From Comamonas testosteroni (GTDB lineage Bacteria; Pseudomonadota; Gammaproteobacteria; Burkholderiales; Burkholderiaceae_C), in assembly GCA_008727115.1 (NCBI GenBank), contig CP044131.1:1984001-2048000 (forward strand): DNA of 64,000 bases, given 5' to 3'. The notes beneath the pieces are model-generated. The model saw only the letters and a list, made by a program, of their open reading frames with translations, made no database searches and was not told where the DNA came from. Both the position numbers and the translations under genes were made by a program. Positions 36,062 to 44,401 of this stretch are shown piece after piece; the first letter of the stretch is position 1, and the number at the start of each line of letters is the position of its first letter.

Positions 36062-37807
36062 ATGCAAAAGCGCCAGTTTCTCGCCACCGCAGCTTCGCTG
36101 ACGGCATTGTCATCAACGCTTTGGCTGTCGGGTTGTGCTTCGAGCAAGCCCCAAGGCAGCGTCCAAGCTGCTGAGCAGATCTACTACGGTGGTCCGATTC
36201 TCACCATGAATGATGAACAGCCTCAGGTAGAGGCTGTTGCCGTTGCACAGGGGCAGATCGCCGCTGTCGGCTCGCTTGAGAGCATGCAGGCGCTGCGTGG
36301 CCCCACAACACGCATGGTGGATCTGCAAGGGCGTACGCTGATCCCGGGCTTTGTCGATCCCCACAGCCATATTGGAGGCGTCGGGCTGCAGGCCATTTCA
36401 GCAAATCTGCTGCCGCCTCCCGACGGCGCAAATGCCACGATCGCAGACTTGCAGCAAACGCTGCGTGACTACATCCAGACCTCTGCCGAAGTCAAAAAAC
36501 TGGGGATTGTGCTGGGCTTTGGCTATGACGACTCTCAGCTTCAAGAGCGGCGCCACCCCACGCGAGACGATCTGGATGCGGTCTCGGGTGACTTGCCTAT
36601 CGCCGTGATTCACCAGTCAGGACATTTCGGCGCGCTCAACTCTGCGGCTTTGGCACGCGCAGGCATTGGCGCACAAACGCCGGCTCCGGAAGGGGGCGTC
36701 ATTCGCCGCCGCAACGGCAGTCAGGAGCCCAATGGGGTGCTGGAAGAGAATGCCTTTTTCTTCACGCTGGGCAAGCTCATGCCCAAGATGACGCTGGAGC
36801 ACTCCATGGAGTGGCTGGAAAAAGCCCAGCAACTCTATCTGCAGTTCGGCTACACCACGGTGCAAGACGGACGCTCCGATATGGGAGCCATTGCATCGGC
36901 CATGGCCTTGGCGGAGTCAGGACGTCTGGTGGTTGACGTAGTTTCTTACCCCGACATCCTCAAGCTGGGCGAGGGGGCCTTGCCAAATCACCTCCAGTTC
37001 AGCCGCAGCTATAAGAATCACTTCCGCATTGGTGGCGTCAAGCTCACGCTGGATGGTTCTCCTCAAGGCAAGACCGCTTGGCTGAGCGAACCCTATCTGC
37101 AGCCGCCAGAAGGGCAGAAACCCGGCTATCGGGGCTATGGTGTGCTCAGCGATGCCAGGGCCAATGAAGAAGTGGCAAAGGCCATACGCAATGGCTGGCA
37201 GATTCTGGTACACGGCAATGGGGATGCGGCCATTGACCAGTTCATTGCGGCGGTGCGCGCGAGCGGGCCGGTGGAGCAGGCCCGTGCGGTGCGCCCTGTG
37301 CTGATCCATGGTCAGACTTTGCGTCGCGACCAGGTACGTCAGCTCAAGGAGCTGGGAATTTTCCCCTCGCTCTTTCCCATGCATACCTTTTACTGGGGGG
37401 ACTGGCACCTCGAGTCGGTATTGGGAAATCCGCGGGCGCAGAATATTTCGCCGACGGGATGGGTGCTGGAAGAGGGCATGAAGTTCACCTCTCATCACGA
37501 CGCGCCTGTGGCGCTGCCATCCTCAATACGCGTGCTCGACGCGACCGTCAACCGCACGACACGTTCGGGTCGTGTGCTGGGGCCTGAGCACCGTGTGTCG
37601 CCCTGGGTGGCTCTCAAGGCGCAGACCATCTGGTCGGCCTACCAGCACTTTGAAGATGATCGCAAAGGCTCGATCGAGGTCGGGAAACTGGCGGATCTGG
37701 TGGTGCTGTCGGATAACCCGCTGAGCGTGCCGTCGCATCAATTGGCCAGCCTGCAGGTGCTGGAGACGATCAAGCAAGGGCGAACTGTTTATCAACGCGG
37801 CTCATGA
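36062..37807 (+). CDS. Lipoprotein amidohydrolase (YtcJ-like)
   Basis: A 581-residue metal-dependent amidohydrolase, family 3. The N-terminus (MQKRQFLATAASLTALSS, then LWLSGC) has a lipobox LSGC, so it should be an exported lipoprotein. PGFVDPHSHIGG holds the HxH metal pair, and later histidines appear in VHGNGD, LIHGQTL and TSHHDAPV. The enzyme probably hydrolyses amide or cyclic amide bonds; substrate unknown. A good ribosome site (AGAGGAG) precedes the ATG. Confidence 0.88.
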   Translation: MQKRQFLATAASLTALSSTLWLSGCASSKPQGSVQAAEQIYYGGPILTMNDEQPQVEAVAVAQGQIAAVGSLESMQALRGPTTRMVDLQGRTLIPGFVDPHSHIGGVGLQAISANLLPPPDGANATIADLQQTLRDYIQTSAEVKKLGIVLGFGYDDSQLQERRHPTRDDLDAVSGDLPIAVIHQSGHFGALNSAALARAGIGAQTPAPEGGVIRRRNGSQEPNGVLEENAFFFTLGKLMPKMTLEHSMEWLEKAQQLYLQFGYTTVQDGRSDMGAIASAMALAESGRLVVDVVSYPDILKLGEGALPNHLQFSRSYKNHFRIGGVKLTLDGSPQGKTAWLSEPYLQPPEGQKPGYRGYGVLSDARANEEVAKAIRNGWQILVHGNGDAAIDQFIAAVRASGPVEQARAVRPVLIHGQTLRRDQVRQLKELGIFPSLFPMHTFYWGDWHLESVLGNPRAQNISPTGWVLEEGMKFTSHHDAPVALPSSIRVLDATVNRTTRSGRVLGPEHRVSPWVALKAQTIWSAYQHFEDDRKGSIEVGKLADLVVLSDNPLSVPSHQLASLQVLETIKQGRTVYQRGS

Positions 37808-37817
37808 AACTCCTGAA

Positions 37818-37863
37818 TTGAGAGCTTCTAGCGCTTGTGTAGCAAGCGTTTGAAGCCAATTTG
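37818..37863 (+). repeat. Degenerate Comamonadaceae-type intergenic repeat (copy 2)
   Basis: GAGCTTCTAGCGCTTGTGTA, then GCAAGCGTTTGAAGCCAATTT. GCGCTTG pairs with CAAGCGT. It lies in the gap between the convergent amidohydrolase and FUSC genes. Confidence 0.6.
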
Positions 37864-37871
37864 ATGCTAAA

Positions 37872-38966
37872 TCATGCATCGCGTGAGCCTATCAGTGCGC
37901 GCAGCGCCTTCTCCAGCTGAAGCGCGTTTTCATATACCAGCAGCCATTCTGGCCGTAGTGGCTCGGAGGACTCTGGATGAGCCGGGTATTCGCTCATGGT
38001 CGCCAGCGGGTCGTCGGCTTTCAAAGCGACGACCGTGGGCTGATTGGCCAGGTCCAGACAGGCAGCGGTGAGCCAGCGGCAATAATCGGCCAGTCCTGCA
38101 GGCGGCGGCATGTGAGTGTGAGAGGTGGCGCGGTTCAGGCTCTCGGCCAGCAACAAGGCAGTGGCATAGACGCGAACCGCATGGCGGTCATAACGCCGTG
38201 TGACAAAGGCAAGCCGCTCGGCATTGAGGCGCCCTCTCAAGGACCAGCGACGCGAGGAATGCGCCTGACCCACGGCAGCGCGCAAAGCGGCCAGCGACTC
38301 ATGGGCCAGGGAAAGCTGGCCCAGAGCTGTTTCGGCAGCATCGGCCTTCTGCTGTTGGCAGGCCTTGACTGTCAGATCAAGGCCGTTGGCGAGCTGCTTG
38401 AGAAAGGTGGAAGCGGCTCGCCCAATGTCCTTGATCGGATTGGAGGTCAGCAGCACCTGGCTGAAGATCAGGCCGACGGCTGCACCCACGACGACATCGA
38501 GCAGGCGCGAGGTGCCGGCCATGCTGGGGCCTAGAACCAAGACCAGAATGACCGACACCCCGGCCTGAATCGGCACTACAGGGGCAGGGCCGATCATGGC
38601 CCCGAGCAAGATGGAGAGAAAGGCCCCCAGACTCATGCGCAAGAGCAGGTGCTGCTCGGGCCACTGCCACAGCAAATCGCCAATCACGATGCCCAGCGTG
38701 CAGCCTATGAGCAGACTACGAGCCTGCTTGAGGTGGCTGGGCAGACCAGGAGCCAGGCAGATCACGGCTGTGACCACGGCAAAGGCGGGCTTGGCGTGCC
38801 CCCAGAGCTGCTGGGCGATGACCCAGGCCAGCATGCTGGCCAGCGCAGCGGCAAGGGCGTCACGCAATGCCAGCCTGGCTCTGGATGGCAATGTGGCCTT
38901 GGCACGGCGCCAGGCCAGCATGAATGGGGTGCTGAAACGCAATCTCAACTCCTGGGTTCCGGGCAC
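37872..38966 (-). CDS. FUSC-family inner-membrane protein
   Basis: A 364-residue protein with about six transmembrane segments in the N-terminal half (WVIAQQL to VVGAAVGLIFSQVLL), followed by a cytosolic helical domain. This is the fusaric-acid-resistance/YccS type (FUSC) layout. GTG start at 38966; the ATG at 38921 is an alternative. Family members export aromatic acids or are p-hydroxybenzoate efflux relatives, but no adaptor protein is next to it. Confidence 0.82.
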   Translation of the reverse strand: MPGTQELRLRFSTPFMLAWRRAKATLPSRARLALRDALAAALASMLAWVIAQQLWGHAKPAFAVVTAVICLAPGLPSHLKQARSLLIGCTLGIVIGDLLWQWPEQHLLLRMSLGAFLSILLGAMIGPAPVVPIQAGVSVILVLVLGPSMAGTSRLLDVVVGAAVGLIFSQVLLTSNPIKDIGRAASTFLKQLANGLDLTVKACQQQKADAAETALGQLSLAHESLAALRAAVGQAHSSRRWSLRGRLNAERLAFVTRRYDRHAVRVYATALLLAESLNRATSHTHMPPPAGLADYCRWLTAACLDLANQPTVVALKADDPLATMSEYPAHPESSEPLRPEWLLVYENALQLEKALRALIGSRDA

Positions 38967-39065
38967 ATGGCTCCGATGCCAGGATCTTAGAGCGCTCTGC
39001 GCATCAAGCCCATCTGGGATGATGGGCTTGGCGTGAATTGCAGCCCATCTTTTTTTAGGGTTACC

Positions 39066-40478
39066 TTAATCCGTCGTGTCCTCATACTGAGGTGCAGGCA
39101 CACGAAAACCACTGGTAATGACAGCCAGATAGGCAATGCCAATGCTGGCCCAGATCAGGCCGGAGTTCAGCGACGTGGGTTCAACCTCCAGCCACATGGC
39201 ACCAACGCTGATGAAACCCAGCACGGGGGTGACGATGTAGCGAAGCACATCGCCCAGACTTTGCCAGCGGCGCTGATGCCACACGTATTCCGCCAAGACT
39301 GAAAGATTGACAAAGCTGAAGGCCGTCAGTGCGCCGAAGCTGATCAGGGCCACTACATATTCCAGGCTCAAAAAGCCAGCAGTCAAGGCTACGGCACCCA
39401 CCAGCAAGATGTTGTAGGAGGGGGTAAAGGACTTGGGGCTGATGTGGCCAAAGAAACGCTTGTGGATGACGCCGTCACGGCCCATGACGTACATCAGGCG
39501 CGACACACCGGCATGAGCGGCAATGCCCGAGGCCATCACGGTCACGATGGCAAATGACAAGACCACCGATTTGAACAAGGCACCGCCGACCAGATAGAGG
39601 ATTTCAGGCTGTGTTTCGTCCACGGCTTCAAAGTATTGCTTGGGATCGCCGGGGAAATACAGCTGCAGGAAATACGTGGCCGCGATAAAGATCAGACCCG
39701 AGATCAAGGCAGTCAGAAAGATGGCCTTGGGCAGGGTGTTCTGGGTGTCATGGGTTTCTTCTGCAAGTGAGCTCAGCGAGTCAAAGCCGGTGAAGGAGAA
39801 GCACAAGATCGTGGCGCCCGTAATCAGAGCGCCAATTTCGGCCTGAGCGCTCCAAAAGGGTGAAAGGCTCCACAGGCCCTGTCCACTTTGCTCGGCAATC
39901 GAGCCCAGAGCATTCTGGCCGGCGTGAAGCTCGCGCCAGATCATGAAGGTGAAGATGGCAATGATGAGCAGCTGGAAGAAAACGATGAGGCCATTGAAGT
40001 TGGCAACAAACCGGATGCCGCGCAGATTGACGACGACCATCAGCGCTGTCAGACCGATGATCCAGACCCAGTGGTTGATTTCCGGGAACATGGACGTCAG
40101 GTAGATCTTGGCCAGCAAGATATTGACCATGGGCGAGAGCAGATAGTCCAGCAAGGACGACCAGCCGACCATGAAGCCTACATTGGGATGAATGGCCTTT
40201 TGTGCATAGGTGTAGGCCGAGCCGGAAGACGGGTAGCGCCGGATCATGTGGCCGTAGCTTAGCGAGGTGAGCAGCACAGCCAGCAAGGCGACAAAGTAAG
40301 AGGTGGGAACATGCTGCAGTGAATCGCGCGAGACCATGCCAAAGGTGTCCAGCAACGTCATGGGCTGGATGTAGGCAAGGCCTATGATGACCACATGCCA
40401 GAGCAGCAGGGTCTTTTGCAGGCGGGCGGGAGCGGAGGCCGAGGCCGCCGAGGGAGGGCGATCAGTCAGTGCAGTCAT
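39066..40478 (-). CDS. puuP: APC-family permease, putrescine importer-like
   Basis: A 470-residue APC permease closely similar, from memory, to E. coli PuuP. Shared stretches include QPMTLLDTFGMVS, SGSAYTYAQKAIHPNVGFMVGWSSLLDYL, ILCFSFTGFDSLSSLAEET, VSRLMYVMGRDGV and FGALTAFSFVNLSV. It should import putrescine or a related polyamine or amino acid. None of the puuABCD catabolic genes lies in the window. The assignment to putrescine is by similarity only. Confidence 0.8.
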   Translation of the reverse strand: MTALTDRPPSAASASAPARLQKTLLLWHVVIIGLAYIQPMTLLDTFGMVSRDSLQHVPTSYFVALLAVLLTSLSYGHMIRRYPSSGSAYTYAQKAIHPNVGFMVGWSSLLDYLLSPMVNILLAKIYLTSMFPEINHWVWIIGLTALMVVVNLRGIRFVANFNGLIVFFQLLIIAIFTFMIWRELHAGQNALGSIAEQSGQGLWSLSPFWSAQAEIGALITGATILCFSFTGFDSLSSLAEETHDTQNTLPKAIFLTALISGLIFIAATYFLQLYFPGDPKQYFEAVDETQPEILYLVGGALFKSVVLSFAIVTVMASGIAAHAGVSRLMYVMGRDGVIHKRFFGHISPKSFTPSYNILLVGAVALTAGFLSLEYVVALISFGALTAFSFVNLSVLAEYVWHQRRWQSLGDVLRYIVTPVLGFISVGAMWLEVEPTSLNSGLIWASIGIAYLAVITSGFRVPAPQYEDTTD

Positions 40479-40776
40479 CTTCTACAAGAACAAGAGAGCC
40501 GGTACAAACCTGCACCGGCCTGCGCGCGGCATGGGGCTGAGAGCAATCTCCCAAGGCCATTGCCGCCGTGTTATCGATGGTTTGGGCGCACCCCGAGGTG
40601 GGGCGCCGTTCTTGGTTTTTGCCAAGCCTTGGAGCAGGCACAAGCAAAAGGTCGGCCATTATCGGCGTTTGTAAACTCGCCGGTGATTCAACAAGAAAAT
40701 TGCCTAGAAATTCAGGCGGTATCGATGCTGCTAGCTATGAATACAAGAGCTGCAGACATGAGGCGATGCCAACCCT
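40479..40776. other. 298-base gap upstream of puuP-like gene
   Basis: Holds the presumed promoter of the permease and a GC-rich inverted repeat at about 40584-40607 (GGCGC-A-CCCC with GGGGCGCC). No gene recognised. The stop of the EVE gene lies at the far end. Confidence 0.45.
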
Positions 40777-41250
40777 TTATCGGCCTTGCAGCAGAGATTG
40801 GATGCATTCCCACTCGGCTTCGCTCACGGGTGTAATGGAGAGCCGGTTGCCTTTTTGCAGCACCCGCATCTGGCTCAGTGCTGATTGCTCGCGCAGCTCT
40901 GCAATCAAGAGTGGACGGGTCTTGCGAATCGCCTGTACATCAAGCATCAGCCAGCGCGGCTTCTCGGGCGGGGATTTGGGGTCGTAGTACGGGTCGGCAG
41001 GATCGAACTGCGATGGATCTATTCGAAGATTGCCGGCAATCCTAGCGATCCCGTAAATGCCTGGTTCGGCACAACTGGAGTGCCAGTACAGCACACCATC
41101 GCCCACTTGCATGGCATCACGCATGAAGTTACGGGCTTGATAGTTGCGCACACCATTCCAGGCAATCGTCTGCGCAGGTGCTGCCAGTGCATGGTCTATG
41201 GAGTATTCGTCTGGCTCATTTTTCATGAGCCAGTAGGAGGGAGTATTCAT
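40777..41250 (-). CDS. EVE-domain protein
   Basis: A 157-residue single EVE (PUA-like) domain. It has the start YWLMKNEPDEYSID, the segment WNGVRNYQARNFMRDAM, and GVLYWHSSCAEPGIYGIARI, which are hallmarks of the THYN1/EVE family. These domains bind modified bases in DNA or RNA; the target here is not known. It is the middle of a loose minus-strand run with the DUF697-like and YeaQ-type genes. Confidence 0.9.
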   Translation of the reverse strand: MNTPSYWLMKNEPDEYSIDHALAAPAQTIAWNGVRNYQARNFMRDAMQVGDGVLYWHSSCAEPGIYGIARIAGNLRIDPSQFDPADPYYDPKSPPEKPRWLMLDVQAIRKTRPLLIAELREQSALSQMRVLQKGNRLSITPVSEAEWECIQSLLQGR

Positions 41251-41286
41251 ACTCGCATTGTCAGTGACGAAAGCGTGAGTTGCAGG

Positions 41287-41889
41287 CTACTGGCGACGCT
41301 TCCATGGGCCGCTGTCTTGAGGTCCCCAGCTGCGGATGAGGTCGTTGTTGCGACTGAGCAGGTTCTGGGTGTCCAGCCATCTCCCGGGAATGTCCAGCTC
41401 TGCTTCCTGGACGACTCGTATGCAGTCCTGAATATGGCGCTCGCCCAGATAGCGTAGGGTGGCGTAGCCAATCGAGGCAGCGGCAATCTGCCCCAGCAGG
41501 GGAACGTATTTGGCGGCCTGCTTGGTGCTCATGCGCAGTCCGACCACTCGCCCAAGGCGCAGCACCATGTCGCGTGTGATGAGCTTGCCAATAAGGACAG
41601 AGCCAACCATGGCAATGGCCTTTTGTGCCTGCTCGCGTTTTCCGGGGGAGAGCTGGTCTAGCTGCTCGGGCGTCAGGCCGAATTCCTGATTAATGCGTGG
41701 ATACAGCTGTGCAAGCAGTGCAGCATCGGTAGCCCAATCCAGACCTGGAATGGGAATTGTGCTGGCAGCTGCGCTGATCAAGGCTCGTTTTTTCAGAAGG
41801 CTGCGAGCTCTCTGAGTTGCCTGTCGAAGGTCTTGGCGCTCTGCGCGAGTGGCAGAGAGGTTTCTGAGGCTTGGGTCTTTTTTCCACAT
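41287..41889 (-). CDS. DUF697-like membrane-associated protein
   Basis: A 200-residue protein. The stretch KRALISAAASTIPIPGLDWATDAALLAQLYPRINQEFG has the IPIPGLD and LYPRI patterns of DUF697 (YcjF-type) proteins. Hydrophobic segments are weak: about 97-110 and 135-155. The N-terminal 30 residues are basic. No GTPase domain, unlike many DUF697 proteins. Function unknown. Confidence 0.7.
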   Translation of the reverse strand: MWKKDPSLRNLSATRAERQDLRQATQRARSLLKKRALISAAASTIPIPGLDWATDAALLAQLYPRINQEFGLTPEQLDQLSPGKREQAQKAIAMVGSVLIGKLITRDMVLRLGRVVGLRMSTKQAAKYVPLLGQIAAASIGYATLRYLGERHIQDCIRVVQEAELDIPGRWLDTQNLLSRNNDLIRSWGPQDSGPWKRRQ

Positions 41890-41913
41890 ATTCGTAGGCG
41901 ATGTTGGAAATAG

Positions 41914-41938
41914 AAAAAGGGGCTAGACGCCCCTTTTG
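41914..41938 (-). terminator. Terminator after the YeaQ-type gene
   Basis: AAAAGGGGC pairs with GCCCCTTTT around TAGAC; A/T runs lie on both sides. It lies 9 bases beyond the YeaQ-type stop. Confidence 0.85.
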
Positions 41939-41946
41939 TCTGAAGT

Positions 41947-42204
41947 TCAGCTGGACTCGGACTTGCCTCGTACCATGCCATAGATAAACAGCAAAATCAC
42001 GGCACCAATGACAGAAGCAATCCAGCCTGCGGTCTCTCCAGGTTGGTACCAGCCCAGTGCAGAGCCCAGGTAAGTGGCGACAAAAGAGCCCACGATGCCA
42101 AGAAGAATGGTCATGATCCAGCCCATGCTGTCATTGCCAGGTTTGATGGCGCGCGCAATCAGGCCCACGATAAGGCCGACGATGATGGTTCCAATGATGT
42201 ACAT
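41947..42204 (-). CDS. GlsB/YeaQ/YmgE-family stress-response membrane protein
   Basis: An 85-residue protein (ATG at 42204, AGGGAG upstream) with three hydrophobic segments: IIGTIIVGLIVGLIARAI, IMTILLGIVGSFVATYLG, and IASVIGAVILLFIYG. The GxIaGxxAR(A)IKPG-type loop is typical. Members are induced by stress and biofilm conditions in enterobacteria, but their biochemical role is unknown. Confidence 0.9.
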   Translation of the reverse strand: MYIIGTIIVGLIVGLIARAIKPGNDSMGWIMTILLGIVGSFVATYLGSALGWYQPGETAGWIASVIGAVILLFIYGMVRGKSESS

Positions 42205-42348
42205 GCAAGACTCCCTTGTAGAGCAGGTTTGACGAAGCACACTCTACGCGTGTGACAGAAGCGCTTTTGTCGGACGATGTTGAATCGTTGGAAGAAACCA
42301 TCGTCAACTCTGCAAACAAACGTATTCGATATGGGTGGCAGTGCAAAG

Positions 42349-42375
42349 AAAAAACGCCTGCATTTGCAGGCGTTT
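42349..42375 (-). terminator. Terminator after the NlpC/P60 gene
   Basis: AACGCCTGCA pairs with TGCAGGCGTT around TT; on the minus strand a T-run follows. It lies about 24 bases past the peptidase stop. Confidence 0.92.
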
Positions 42376-42398
42376 GATACATGAGCCGATGAGGTCGG

Positions 42399-43025
42399 TC
42401 AGGGCTGCAGTGGACCCAGGGCGCTGTAAGCAGCGGCAGCGGTCATGGAAGAGTCTGCGCCTTCAACACGGCGTGCGCCATCAAAGCGACGGGCCCAGTA
42501 AGAGGTCTGCATGCTTTCCACGCGGACACTGGCACCGGTGCGAGGCGCGTGAATGAACTTTCCGTCGCCTACATAGATGCCGACATGGCTGAAAGTGCGA
42601 CGCATGGTGTTGAAGAAAACCAGATCGCCTGGCTTGAGGTCACTGCGGTCGATTTGCTGAGTGGCTTTGGCCTGCTCTGCAGAGACGCGAGGCAGAACCT
42701 TGCCCATGGTCTGGGAATAGATGGCACGGACAAAGCCGCTGCAATCAAAGCCGGTTTCTGCGCTGGTCCCGCCCAGACGATAAGGCACGCCAAGAAAGCC
42801 CATGGCCGTCACCACCAGGTCGGAGGTTTTTTCGGCCACGTTCTGGCGTGCTTCACGAACGAAGTCAGTCGTTTTCTCGGCTACGGAGTGGCGAGCTTCA
42901 CGTAACTGGGTGATGAGACCGCGGTTGACCAGCAACTGGGTCATGTCGTCGTCACGCTGCTCGGTGGGAGCTGCATGTGCAGAGGTAACGCCGACCAATA
43001 AAAGTGCAATGAGCCATCGGGACAT
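42399..43025 (-). CDS. NlpC/P60 (C40) cell-wall peptidase
   Basis: A 208-residue protein with a signal peptide (SRWLIALLLVGVTSAHA, ATG at 43025). The C40 domain has its catalytic cysteine in ETGFDCSGFVRAIYSQ, its histidine in FSHVGIYVGDGKFIHAP, and a polar residue after it. It would cut peptide bonds in peptidoglycan stems. Two near-identical short segments VAEKTTDFVREARQNVAEKTSDLV precede the domain. Its own terminator suggests a monocistronic gene. Confidence 0.9.
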   Translation of the reverse strand: MSRWLIALLLVGVTSAHAAPTEQRDDDMTQLLVNRGLITQLREARHSVAEKTTDFVREARQNVAEKTSDLVVTAMGFLGVPYRLGGTSAETGFDCSGFVRAIYSQTMGKVLPRVSAEQAKATQQIDRSDLKPGDLVFFNTMRRTFSHVGIYVGDGKFIHAPRTGASVRVESMQTSYWARRFDGARRVEGADSSMTAAAAYSALGPLQP

Positions 43026-43390
43026 GGGGCATGAGGGTAACACGTCCATTTGTAGGATGGGGTCTCTATTTACAAAATTTTGTGTACGCTTTTGATGTGT
43101 GGCAAAAAATGAGCTGAGCGCATAAGTCTGCTGCTTCCTACGCTCTCAAATTCAGAGTGAATAGCTGCTGCTTCATTCCTTTTTGCTTATAGGGATATTC
43201 ACTAAACAAGGCGGCAGACAGGTCCGATTTATTCGGGCTTTATATCGTGGATCATGCTTGCAGCGACAATAGCGCCATTGCTGGCTGTCAATGCTGGGCA
43301 TGAAACAAATGTCCCATTGTCTGTTTTGATTGCGGTGCAGGATTGCCTAAGTAGCCTGCCTGCCCAATACTGTTTTAAGAAAGATTTCCC
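43026..43390. other. 365-base divergent gap
   Basis: Promoters for the NlpC/P60 gene (minus) and isochorismatase gene (plus) should lie here. A repeat-like stretch AATAGCTGCTGCTTCATT is near 43160-43177. No other gene seen. Confidence 0.5.
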
Positions 43391-43993
43391 ATGTTGCTAG
43401 AAGCCTCCGAGTCGCAACTGGTTCTGGTGGATTACCAAGACAAGTTGATGCCTGTTATTCATGAAGGCGCCGAGGCCTTGGCCAATGCAGTCAAGCTCGC
43501 CAAGGTGGCGCAGTTGCTTGATGTGCCTGTCTGGGGAACGGAGCAAAATCCCTCGCGCCTGGGCGCGAACAACGTAGAGCTGAAGGCCATGTGCCAGAAG
43601 ACACTTGAAAAAATGTACTTCAGTGCTGTGCCGGAAGGTCTGGGCGAATGGTTGCGTCCTCCTGCAAAGCCTCAGGGCGGTAATGCGCGTAGCCTGCCCA
43701 AGCATTTGCAAAAGCCACAGCAACAGGCGCCAGAGCGCAACATGGTGGTGATTGCTGGTTGTGAAACCCATGTCTGCCTGCTGCAGACGGCGCTGGAGTT
43801 GCTGGAGGACGAATTTGATGTGTGGGTGGTGACGGATGCTTGCGGCTCGCGTACCGAACGCAATCGTGATGCTGCCTTTGACCGCCTGGCAGGTGCTGGT
43901 GCTGAGCTGGTGACAACCGAGATGGTGCTGTTTGAATGGCTGCGTACTTGCGAAGATCCTGCCTTCAAGGAGATGTTGGCACTGGTGAAATAA
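43391..43993 (+). CDS. Isochorismatase-family hydrolase
   Basis: A 200-residue cysteine hydrolase. The catalytic triad appears as Asp in LVLVDYQDKLMP, Lys in EKMYFSAV and Cys in GCETHVCLLQTAL. The family includes nicotinamidases, N-carbamoylsarcosine amidases and YcaC-type proteins, and the substrate cannot be fixed from these motifs. Residues 93-118 are a Gln/Pro-rich insertion of low complexity. A terminator follows 20 bases after the stop. Confidence 0.88.
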   Translation: MLLEASESQLVLVDYQDKLMPVIHEGAEALANAVKLAKVAQLLDVPVWGTEQNPSRLGANNVELKAMCQKTLEKMYFSAVPEGLGEWLRPPAKPQGGNARSLPKHLQKPQQQAPERNMVVIAGCETHVCLLQTALELLEDEFDVWVVTDACGSRTERNRDAAFDRLAGAGAELVTTEMVLFEWLRTCEDPAFKEMLALVK

Positions 43994-44012
43994 ACGCTAT
44001 CAGCTATGGAAT

Positions 44013-44038
44013 CGAGAGCGCCTTCGGGCGCTCTTTTT
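44013..44038 (+). terminator. Terminator after the isochorismatase gene
   Basis: GAGAGCGCC pairs with GGGCGCTC around TTC, then a T-run. It also ends a possible minus-strand small gene. Confidence 0.88.
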
Positions 44039-44049
44039 CGTGCTCTTTT

Positions 44050-44133
44050 CTATTTGCGCAAGATGATGATGCAAAGACCCACCACCAGAGCGAAGAGGGC
44101 GGCAGTGATCCAGATGCTGTGAGGAATATCCAT
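44050..44133 (-). CDS. Possible single-helix membrane peptide, 27 residues
   Basis: Found by reading the gap by eye. The frame begins MDIPHSIWITAALF and ends in a short basic IILRK. About 20 residues form one continuous hydrophobic helix, with charged ends placed as in small membrane proteins. It ends 12 bases from the bidirectional hairpin at 44013-44038, which could terminate it. There is no strong ribosome site upstream. Chance cannot be excluded. Confidence 0.35.
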   Translation of the reverse strand: MDIPHSIWITAALFALVVGLCIIILRK

Positions 44134-44401
44134 GGCGTGATTGAGCAAGTGTTGAACAGAGCCTCACTGTGGCTGCCTCGTTTGAAGAGTGTGTGAAGTT
44201 TGTGAAGCCTGCGTGAAATCGCAGCAGCAAGAGGTCGAAAAAGGAGTTCCTTGTCTGGAAAGCCCTGATGAGGTGGCGGCGCCAGCTGACGTGGAATGGC
44301 GGGAGATGAAGGCGCTTTGTCAGTTTTTGGCAAGTGCGTTATGAATAATTCTGAATTCAGAAGGCTTTCTGCAAAGGATGGAAAGCCAAGGAGACCTATT
44401 C

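Larger units (their letters stand above)
43994..44401. other. 408-base gap between the hydrolase and prpE
   Basis: Contains the terminator at 44013-44038, a possible 27-codon membrane peptide on the minus strand at 44050-44133, and the region just upstream of prpE, which must hold the prpE promoter. Confidence 0.55.

Noticed and set aside
40584..40607. GC-rich hairpin as terminator of the EVE gene
   Set aside because: It lies about 170 bases past the stop, and no T-run follows on the minus strand; the T-rich side is on the other strand, where no gene ends.
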